Shown piece by piece: positions 7,438 to 12,943 of a stretch of DNA of 14,513 bases. A program made the position numbers and the translations under genes. The notes below the pieces were generated by a model. It had not been told where the DNA came from and made no database searches. It saw only the letters and a program-made list of their open reading frames with translations. Every line of letters begins with the position of its first letter. Position 1 is the stretch's first letter. This DNA comes from JALSIF01 sp026981635 [NCBI: bacterium] (lineage in GTDB: Bacteria > 4484-113 > JALSIF01): positions 1 to 14,513 of the forward strand of contig JALSIF010000205.1 in the NCBI GenBank assembly GCA_026981635.1, written 5' to 3'.

Positions 7438-8106
7438 GTGATGGATTTCACACTACCCAAGTGTCGTGTCTTTCTGGCTCTCCCCTTCTCCGACCAGTAC
7501 AAGAAGGGGCTGGTGAGGATTCAAAAGACCCTCACCCGCAAGTTCTCTGAGGTCCACTGGACGCCGGAGCCCAACTTCCACCTCACTCTGAGGTTCTTCG
7601 GCGAGCTCAGCGGGCCCCAGATAAAGCTGGTGCTGGAGAAGGTGGCTCCCATTGCTGCCCAGTGCGAGCCTTTTGAGTTCAGTGTGAGCCGGCTCAACTT
7701 CTTCGGCACTCCCCATCGGCCCAGGGTGCTCTTCATGGAGCCGGTGGAGCTTTCTGCGGGCTTTATCAAGCTGGCAGAATTGCTGGACGAGGTATTCCCC
7801 GACCCCCAGGGGAGAAAACTCACTCCCCATGTAACTCTGGCCCGCTTTAAGAAGCTGGAGCAGGTCAAGGTTTCCAGTGCACAGCAGTATGTGCGCATGT
7901 TGGGGGAGATTGAACAGGGGTATCAGAATGGTGAGCTTCCCGACTGGGCCGAGTTCGCTCCCCTAAGTGAGACCATTGAAGAGCTGGTTCTCTATGAGAC
8001 GGTGTGGGGCAAGAAGACGGTCCACTATGTTCCCTTCTACCGCTGGAAGCTGGGCGAGGAGGGAGTGGGGCAGGAGGTTGGCACCGAGGTAGCCATCGGT
8101 GCCTAG
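7438..8106 (+). CDS. thpR: RNA 2',3'-cyclic phosphodiesterase (2'-5' RNA ligase family)
   Basis: The product (222 residues from GTG 7438; ATG 7441 is the alternative) is a LigT/ThpR-type 2H phosphoesterase. The two catalytic HxT motifs are present: FHLTLRFFG with His48 and Thr50, and PHVTLARF with His131 and Thr133. The N-terminal RVFLALPF strand and the PFEFSVSRLNFFGTPHRPRVLF segment are typical of the family. Such enzymes open 2',3'-cyclic phosphate RNA ends to 2'-phosphates and can ligate tRNA halves in vitro; the physiological role is generally unclear. The protein is longer than the usual 180-190 residues because of an insertion before the last strands (about 150-180) and a short acidic/Gly-rich C-terminal tail. 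It appears to be transcribed from its own promoter, separately from the upstream operon. Confidence 0.93.
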   Translation: MMDFTLPKCRVFLALPFSDQYKKGLVRIQKTLTRKFSEVHWTPEPNFHLTLRFFGELSGPQIKLVLEKVAPIAAQCEPFEFSVSRLNFFGTPHRPRVLFMEPVELSAGFIKLAELLDEVFPDPQGRKLTPHVTLARFKKLEQVKVSSAQQYVRMLGEIEQGYQNGELPDWAEFAPLSETIEELVLYETVWGKKTVHYVPFYRWKLGEEGVGQEVGTEVAIGA

Positions 8107-8132
8107 CTGGGCAAGGGCGCAAGTTCCCCAGC
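8106..8132. terminator. Possible hairpin between convergent genes
   Basis: GCTGGG at 8106-8111 can pair with CCCAGC at 8127-8132 around a 15-base loop, filling nearly the whole 29-bp gap between thpR and the convergent gene. There is no T-tract on either strand, so intrinsic termination is weakly supported. Confidence 0.25.
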
Positions 8133-8135
8133 CGC

Positions 8136-8996
8136 TCAGCTGCTGGTCTCCGTCTCCTCAGCCGGGGTTTCCCTGCTCACTCCGGCAAGCTCCAAGATCC
8201 TGTTGAAGACCGGGATCAGCTTGTCAAAGCGGTCAAAGACCCACTGGTCAAGCTTGTCCTGCTGGCACAGCCTCTCAAACCGCTCCACATCAATGGGGTA
8301 GAGTACGGCCACCTGGTCGGTTCCCTGCTCACCCAGATACTTCAGGGTCAGATCGGCGATGGCCTTCTCATACTCCTCAATGGAGATGGTGTTCTTCTCG
8401 ATCTGCCGCTGGATCTCTTCAATTTTCCTTCTCGCATCGTCATCACCAAACAGGCCGAGAAACTCCTGCAGGCGGGTGGGACGGTGGGCGCCGAGGAACT
8501 TGGAGAAGTTGGCCAGTTCGCGCTTGCGGGTGACCGGCGTTCGGGTCTGGAGGTTGGAGCGGAGCTGGACAAAGAAGCCTTTGCCCAGGCTGGTAATAAG
8601 CTCCCGCTCCTCACCGGAAAGAAGGTCACGGAAGGCGATCAGGAAGGGGATGGCCTCCTCCTTGGAGCCGATGAAAAGCTCCACCCTAAACTCATGCTGC
8701 TCAACTGACTTTGACTTGGGGCTGACCACGCTCAGGGCAAGCACCGGCTGGCCGTTGGCCCGGTCCTCAATGCCGGCAAGCTCGGGAGTAAAGCCCACCC
8801 ACACGCTGCGGTTAACGAAGCGGCCCATCTTTACCGGGCCTTGGAGTAAGGCAAGATCCTCTCCTAGGCGTTCCCTAAGCCCGGCATAGAGGCTTTCCTC
8901 AGCGAAGGCGGCGAGGCTTTTTAGCAATCGCTCAACCTCCTTGGAGCCGCGGTCAATCAGCTTGAAGAGTTTGTCGTATTCACTGATGACTGCCAT
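8136..8996 (-). CDS. Soluble protein of unknown function, 286 residues
   Basis: I do not recognise a family. ATG 8996 is chosen because GGAGGAG lies six bases upstream; an in-frame TTG at 9011 would consume that ribosome site. No signal peptide or membrane segment is seen, so it is probably cytoplasmic. The N-terminal part (1-50) looks helical (EYDKLFKLIDRGSKEVERLL). A central region (about 54-148) has alternating strands (VLALSVVSPKS, HEFRVELFIGS, GFFVQLRSNL). Residues 185-222 form a charged probable coiled coil (DDARRKIEEIQRQIEK). Residues 227-275 mix a strand (VAVLYPID) with amphipathic helices, and the tail is Glu/Thr-rich. It lies 75 bases downstream of the protease gene on the same strand, so it may be co-transcribed or have its own promoter in the repeat-bearing gap. 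Confidence 0.85.
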   Translation of the reverse strand: MAVISEYDKLFKLIDRGSKEVERLLKSLAAFAEESLYAGLRERLGEDLALLQGPVKMGRFVNRSVWVGFTPELAGIEDRANGQPVLALSVVSPKSKSVEQHEFRVELFIGSKEEAIPFLIAFRDLLSGEERELITSLGKGFFVQLRSNLQTRTPVTRKRELANFSKFLGAHRPTRLQEFLGLFGDDDARRKIEEIQRQIEKNTISIEEYEKAIADLTLKYLGEQGTDQVAVLYPIDVERFERLCQQDKLDQWVFDRFDKLIPVFNRILELAGVSRETPAEETETSS

Positions 8997-9037
8997 CTCT
9001 TTCTCCTCCAAATGTGGGGGGTGGTGAATCGCTGGAC

Positions 9038-9072
9038 ACTTGGGCCCGCCATGTTAGCAACTTGGGCCCGCC
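9038..9072 (-). repeat. Tandem 13-bp direct repeat in leader of orphan gene
   Basis: ACTTGGGCCCGCC occurs at 9038-9050 and again at 9060-9072, a 22-bp period or about two helical turns. Each copy contains the palindrome GGGCCC. The pair sits between the protease stop codon (9072-9074) and the ribosome site of the 286-residue gene. On the minus strand TAACAT, a 4/6 -10 match, lies between the copies. Two same-face copies in a leader fit a regulator site, but no regulator is known. Confidence 0.5.
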
Positions 9073-10307
9073 TATCCGGCAGGTGGCTTAAAGGAGCCCA
9101 GGGTGGTGGCGATGAAGGCGGCCACCTGGGGGCTGGTCTCGGCGAACCAGGGGAAGGTAAAGATGAGCATGAACTTCTCACCACCCGCTGTCTGAGCAAA
9201 AGCCACCACCCGCTCATAAAACAGCCCCTCCCGGGCACGGCCACCCACCACCAGGATGAAGCTGGCATAAAGGCCGTCAAACTTGTCCCAGTCCATCTCC
9301 ACCCAGCCCCGTTCCCAGAGGAAGCGGGAGGCGTAGCCGCGAGCAAACTCGTCAAGCTCCAAAGGGGAGCGCACTACCTCCACCGCAACCTGGGGAAGGA
9401 GGGGACTCTGGGGCTCAAGCAACAAGTCACGCCAGGTCCGGCGGTAGGTGGTCTGATCGGTGCTGGTGAGTTGATGAAGGTCAGGACTCCAGGGAAGCAG
9501 ATAGCCTCCCCTGCCCTGGGCGGCCTGCCAGCTTAGCCCCCTGAGATCGGGAGGAGAAAGGGTGGGGAAGGCCTCCGACAGGGGGGGAAGAAGCTTTTGT
9601 GGGTCTGCCGGAGTTATGGGGGCCTTGATGCCTGCTACTCTGCCCTGACCGGAGAAGTGGGCCCTGAGGGCCTGGCGTAAAGCTGCCACCCCGCTGGCCC
9701 CGGCCACAAGCCCGGGGATGCCGCTTCTTACCATTCCCACCACCGTTCCGTCCTCAGCCAGCAGGGGAGCCCCGCTCATGCCGGGTTGGGAAGCAAGTTG
9801 GGCCGAGATGCCCTGGTCGTCAGTTTCCGTCAGGGTCCCCCGCATGGCCTTGTAGACCAGCTCCTCCCCGGCGAGCTCTGCCGAGAGCACCCACACCGGT
9901 GAGCCTTCCTCGGGGGGAAGGGCAGCGAGAGGAAGGGGTGGAGGCACAAAGCCTCCTACCGTCAGCAGGGCCACATCCTGGACGGGGTCCAGGTGGGCCA
10001 GACGGGCAGAGAGCTGGTCGGTGCTGGCGGGTGTGGAGGGGAGCACAACCGAAAGCTTTCCCGAACAGACCAGATGGGCGGCGGTGGCGACCACCCCGTC
10101 GGTGATCACAAAGCCGCTACCGGTCAGGGTCCGCGATCCATTCTGGCAGCGCACCACCACCACCGAGTCCAGGGCCTTGCCCAGCCAGGCGGGGGCGGCA
10201 AGGGGCGAAGCGGTCCAGCCGAGCACCATGGCCAGAAGAACAGACAGCAGTATGGCTAGGCGGTTTGCTCCCATGGTTGAGGTTAGGGTCTTGCTAAGAC
10301 GGTTCAT
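9072..10307 (-). CDS. Exported trypsin-like serine protease with C-terminal PsbP/DcrB-like domain
   Basis: From ATG 10307 the product is 411 residues; it overlaps the upstream gene by 14 bases, and ATG 10274 is an alternative (400 residues). A signal peptide (GANRLAILLSVLLAMVLGW to SPLAA) indicates export. The protease domain (about 45-235) has the HtrA/trypsin-type triad: His78 in VATAAHLV, Asp111 in VQDVALL, and Ser178 in QPGMSGAPLL, followed by DGTVVGMVRSG. Cys54 and Cys81 flank the histidine much as the Cys42-Cys58 pair does in chymotrypsin and could form a disulfide. No PDZ domain follows. Instead there is a proline-rich linker and a C-terminal region (about 280-411) ending in KFMLIFTFPWF and TTLGSF, resembling PsbP/DcrB-like folds; that part is tentative. 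The gene is paired with a membrane PH-like protein upstream. Confidence 0.88.
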   Translation of the reverse strand: MNRLSKTLTSTMGANRLAILLSVLLAMVLGWTASPLAAPAWLGKALDSVVVVRCQNGSRTLTGSGFVITDGVVATAAHLVCSGKLSVVLPSTPASTDQLSARLAHLDPVQDVALLTVGGFVPPPLPLAALPPEEGSPVWVLSAELAGEELVYKAMRGTLTETDDQGISAQLASQPGMSGAPLLAEDGTVVGMVRSGIPGLVAGASGVAALRQALRAHFSGQGRVAGIKAPITPADPQKLLPPLSEAFPTLSPPDLRGLSWQAAQGRGGYLLPWSPDLHQLTSTDQTTYRRTWRDLLLEPQSPLLPQVAVEVVRSPLELDEFARGYASRFLWERGWVEMDWDKFDGLYASFILVVGGRAREGLFYERVVAFAQTAGGEKFMLIFTFPWFAETSPQVAAFIATTLGSFKPPAG

Positions 10308-10854
10308 CTCCCCCCAGTCGTTCACCCAGCTCGCGGGCAATCTCCTCCACTGGCCAGGGAGGGGCGATAACCAGTCTTGCCCTGCCCTCCCCTTCTGCCG
10401 ATCGGAGGGGGGTAAAGCTTATCACCAAGCGCTGGCCACCCCCCGGAGCGGGGATAAGCTCAACCCGCTGGATCTGCTCAAAGCTCACCTCGGAGAGCTC
10501 TGCCAGGGGAAGACCGGCAACCCGTCCCCAGCTGGGGCTGGGCAGGTTTCCCTGCCGATCAGTAAAACGGAGCCGGTCACGGCCCAAACGCAGCACCAGA
10601 CCTCCGGCAAGCTCCCGGGCCAGCCGGCGAGCTACCAGGCGGGAGCGAACGAGAACCGTAACGGCAAAGGCAATGAACACTAGCTCCACCAGGGTCCAAC
10701 CGGTTTGGAGAGGGGCCTGGCCAAGCAACCTGCCCAGCAAGCGGAATAGGCTGAGCAGGGCAAGCAGGATTAGACCCACCTCAAGGAGCCGGGGCTGGCT
10801 GAGCTGTCTGGGATCAAAAGGGAAGGGGAACCTCCTCTCTGGCCAATCCGCCAC
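10294..10854 (-). CDS. Two-TM membrane protein with PH-like cytoplasmic domain
   Basis: The 186-residue protein begins with a proline-rich segment (PERRFPFPFDPRQ), then two hydrophobic helices at about 22-44 and 54-70 separated by a short loop, then a basic stretch (RSRLVARRLARE). The C-terminal 100 residues follow the strand pattern of bacterial PH-like or YcxB-like domains: GLVLRLGRDRLRFTDRQG, LPLAELSEVSFEQIQRVELIP, RLVISFTPL, RARLVIAPP, and a closing amphipathic helix VEEIARELGERL. This is fold-level inference; no enzymatic residues are evident. GTG 10854 is the only good start near the frame opening. The stop codon lies inside the protease gene (14-base overlap), which suggests coupled expression of a membrane partner with an exported protease. 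Confidence 0.82.
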   Translation of the reverse strand: MADWPERRFPFPFDPRQLSQPRLLEVGLILLALLSLFRLLGRLLGQAPLQTGWTLVELVFIAFAVTVLVRSRLVARRLARELAGGLVLRLGRDRLRFTDRQGNLPSPSWGRVAGLPLAELSEVSFEQIQRVELIPAPGGGQRLVISFTPLRSAEGEGRARLVIAPPWPVEEIARELGERLGGDEPS

Positions 10855-10926
10855 CCCGCCAATCCTAGCGGAGAAGGCGATGGCGGTTGTAATCCATATC
10901 GGCCAGGGGTAAAATAGAATTTGACT
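10855..10926. promoter_or_regulatory. Divergent promoter region with two near-leaderless starts
   Basis: This 72-bp gap drives two divergent units. Plus strand: TAGAAT at 10915-10920 is followed by exactly six bases and then ATG 10927, placing the expected start point on the A of the start codon. An overlapping TAAAAT (10910-10915) has TTGTAA 17 bp upstream (10887-10892), an acceptable sigma-70 pair giving a leader of about 5 bases. Minus strand: TAGGAT (10867-10862) is seven bases before GTG 10854, although its AGGA could instead serve as a weak ribosome site. No Shine-Dalgarno sequence precedes the plus-strand gene. Confidence 0.5.
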
Positions 10927-11754
10927 ATGGTCTTACCGGTTGCCAGCCCAGGAGGGGCGGGTGCGGTAGCCCAGCTTAGCCGGAGAAGCCTTCCCCGCAT
11001 CGGCCCCGAGCAGATTACTCTGCTGCGCTACAAGCTGGACCCGGGGGAGCTGGGGCTGCTAAAAAGCTCCACCCCGGGGAAGAGCCAGCTGGCGGTGGCC
11101 GCTCAGGAGCTGGGCAACCTGAGGGAGTTTGAACGCCGGGCCGCCATGCGCGGGGAGGTGGTGGTCCACAAACAGATCACCTTCAAGCGCTCGCTGGTTG
11201 ACGGGCAGACCGCGGTGGTGGCGGGGAGAACCGAGGTCTATTCCCGCCCCCCTCGGGAAGAGCCCCAGCCCCTCCAGAAACCAGGAGGTAGGGGGGAAAC
11301 CAGCTCCCCAAGCAACCCCTCCCGGGAAGAGGAGACCACCGGGAAGCAGGAACTGGGGCTGGACGAGGCGGCGGTGAGGGCCGACCTTGAACGCAGGCTT
11401 GAGCAGGTCTCCCAAGAGAAGGTACGACTGGAAAAGGAGATCCGGCAGCTTGAAGCCAAGGTGGAAGACGCCAGCCCATCGGGCGAGGGTGCCCCAGCCG
11501 ATCCTTCAGCTCCTGGTGGGCCAAGCCTTGAGCAGGCCCAAGCCCGCAGAGAAAAGCTCAGGCTGGAGCTCAAGCGTCAGCAGCTAAGGAGAGAGCTCGC
11601 CCGACTGGAGGCCATGCGTACTGCCCGACAGATTGAGGAGCTTACCCGTACGCTTACCAACGCCATTCTGGAAAACGCCCGTATCGGCCACAAATTGGGG
11701 CGGGCCTCACTGGTCTTTCACTCCCTGATTTCCTCGGGTGGGATTACCGCCTGA
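10927..11754 (+). CDS. Coiled-coil protein of unknown function
   Basis: I do not recognise a family. ATG 10927 gives 275 residues and fits the -10 spacing; a TTG at 10921 would lie directly against the -10 box. There is no signal peptide. Residues 1-55 are low in hydrophobic clusters. A compact segment at about 66-108 (REFERRAAMRGEVVVHKQ, VDGQTAVVAGRTEVYSRP) may be a small strand domain. Residues 108-140 are a Pro/Ser/Glu-rich linker. Two heptad-rich stretches follow, about 145-182 (LERRLEQVSQEKVRLEKE) and 200-243 (REKLRLELKRQQLRRELA), separated by an Ala/Pro/Gly linker. The C-terminus is Ser/Gly-rich. It is the first gene of the group that leads, after 48 bp, into tatA and tatC, so an envelope or Tat-related role is possible but unproven. 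Confidence 0.8.
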   Translation: MVLPVASPGGAGAVAQLSRRSLPRIGPEQITLLRYKLDPGELGLLKSSTPGKSQLAVAAQELGNLREFERRAAMRGEVVVHKQITFKRSLVDGQTAVVAGRTEVYSRPPREEPQPLQKPGGRGETSSPSNPSREEETTGKQELGLDEAAVRADLERRLEQVSQEKVRLEKEIRQLEAKVEDASPSGEGAPADPSAPGGPSLEQAQARREKLRLELKRQQLRRELARLEAMRTARQIEELTRTLTNAILENARIGHKLGRASLVFHSLISSGGITA

Positions 11755-11802
11755 TCCCTCTTCAACCAGGTCACTAGCCGTTAGGGATAGACTTAGGTAG
11801 CT

Positions 11803-12216
11803 ATGTTTTCCCTCGGCGGCGGGGAACTGGTGGTCATCCTTCTGCTTATCCTCATTTTCTTTGGACCTGACGCATTTCCGGAGATCGCACGGCTCCTGGC
11901 AAGGGCCTACAAGATGCTCCTCAGAGCAGGGCAAGAGGTAAGCGAACTCATCAGAGAGGCGGGGGGCGAGGAACTGATGGAGGTGACCAGCCTGGGGCGC
12001 AGGGAGCTGCTCAACCTGGGGACTGGCGATCAGGCGGAAAAGGAAGGAGCGACCGCCCATTCGGGAGGGGAAGACTCCCTGCGGGAGCTGGATGACTATC
12101 TGCTGGAGAGTAGGAGTGCCTCCTCGGCCAATGAACCAGCTCCCCTCTCTCGCGGCCTGCCCGAGCACCTGGTCCCCGACGATTACCTGGGCAGGGAGGT
12201 GAGGGATGGAGGATAG
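11803..12216 (+). CDS. tatA: Sec-independent translocase subunit, TatA/TatB family
   Basis: The 137-residue protein shows the TatA/B architecture: a short N-terminal tail, one membrane helix (about 7-20, GELVVILLLILIFF), the conserved hinge FGP (20-22), and an amphipathic helix (about 24-43, AFPEIARLLARAYKMLLRAG). A long polar acidic tail follows (about 75-137), longer than in typical TatA and more TatB-like in length. With tatC overlapping downstream and no second TatA-type gene here, it could serve as the sole TatA/B protein or as a TatB. It acts in the cytoplasmic membrane with TatC to move folded twin-arginine substrates. ATG 11803 has only weak ribosome-site sequence upstream (TAGGTA). 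Another TatA elsewhere in the genome cannot be excluded. Confidence 0.85.
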   Translation: MFSLGGGELVVILLLILIFFGPDAFPEIARLLARAYKMLLRAGQEVSELIREAGGEELMEVTSLGRRELLNLGTGDQAEKEGATAHSGGEDSLRELDDYLLESRSASSANEPAPLSRGLPEHLVPDDYLGREVRDGG

Positions 12217-12940
12217 GGCGCTACCCCTGCGGGCTCACCTGATTGAGCTTCGCAACCGGATCTTCATCTCGGTGTTGGTGGTGCTGGTGGCGGGCATTCT
12301 GGGGTTCGTGTTTAGCGACTGGCTGATTGCGCTGCTCATGGCTCCCCTGCCGGAGGGGCTGAGCCTGGCGGTGTTTAGCGTGGTGGAGGGGTTCTTTGTC
12401 AAGCTAAAGCTCGGCTTCCTCTTTGGCTTCATCTTCTCAAGTCCGATCGTCTTCTGGATCCTCTGGGGGTTTGTGGCCCCGGGGCTCACCCCCAAGGAAC
12501 GTCGCGCCATCGGGCCGGTCCTGCCGGCGGTCTTCTTCCTCTTTGCCCTGGGGGCGCTGTTTACCTGGTGGGTGGTGCTGCCCAACGCCATCCCGGTCCT
12601 CTTGGGGTTTGCCAAGGAGTTTCAGCCGGTTCTTAGGGTGGACTGGTATGTGGGCTTTGCCAGCGGCATCATCGCAGCAGGCGGGCTGCTCTTTGAGATG
12701 CCCATCTTTCTGGTGGCGCTGAGGAAGCTCGGGCTGGTGGACGCTAGGCTGCTTGTTCGCTACTTTCGCCACGCGGTGGTGGTCATTGTCTTTGTGGTGG
12801 CGATCCTCTCCCCCACCCCAGACGCTATCAACCTCACTCTGCTTAGCCTTCCCGCCATCCTGCTCTACCTGGTAAGCATCCTCTTGGTGGCAAGGGTAAG
12901 GCCCATCTTTGAATCCCTTGAGGAAGAGGGGGAGGAGTAG
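12206..12940 (+). CDS. tatC: Twin-arginine translocase subunit TatC
   Basis: This 244-residue protein is a full-length six-helix TatC. The signature HLIELRNRI near the N-terminus (11-19) and the SSPIVFWILWGFVAPGLTPKERR region carry the key residues equivalent to E. coli Phe94 and Glu103 (here Phe89 and Glu98), which form the signal-peptide site. Glu164 in LFEMPIF matches E. coli Glu170, and Asp206 in LSPTPDAINL matches Asp211. It recognises twin-arginine signals and forms the receptor core with TatB-type partners in the cytoplasmic membrane. ATG 12206 lies 11 bases inside tatA with a strong GGGAGGTGAGG ribosome site, so the two are translationally coupled. Its stop codon directly touches that of the convergent hydrolase gene. 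Confidence 0.97.
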   Translation: MEDRALPLRAHLIELRNRIFISVLVVLVAGILGFVFSDWLIALLMAPLPEGLSLAVFSVVEGFFVKLKLGFLFGFIFSSPIVFWILWGFVAPGLTPKERRAIGPVLPAVFFLFALGALFTWWVVLPNAIPVLLGFAKEFQPVLRVDWYVGFASGIIAAGGLLFEMPIFLVALRKLGLVDARLLVRYFRHAVVVIVFVVAILSPTPDAINLTLLSLPAILLYLVSILLVARVRPIFESLEEEGEE

Positions 12941-12943
12941 CTA
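12938..12943. other. Abutting convergent stop codons (TAGCTA)
   Basis: The tatC stop TAG (12938-12940) and the hydrolase stop on the other strand (12943-12941) are directly adjacent and form the palindrome TAGCTA. There is no intergenic base, so transcripts must end inside the opposing gene or be stopped by a factor. Confidence 0.9.

Noticed and set aside
8004-8708. 234-residue plus-strand open frame opposite the 286-residue gene
   Set aside because: It is antisense to a gene with a strong ribosome site; the translation is low-complexity and overlaps the 3' end of thpR. GC-rich shadow.
9072-10307. Naming the protease degP/htrA
   Set aside because: No PDZ domain is visible after the protease domain; the C-terminus is of a different type.
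11120-11260. Resemblance of the VDGQTAVVAGRTEVY segment to SprA-type putative zinc proteases
   Set aside because: Those proteins carry a preceding HExxH-like metal motif; none is present here, so the similarity is too thin to call.
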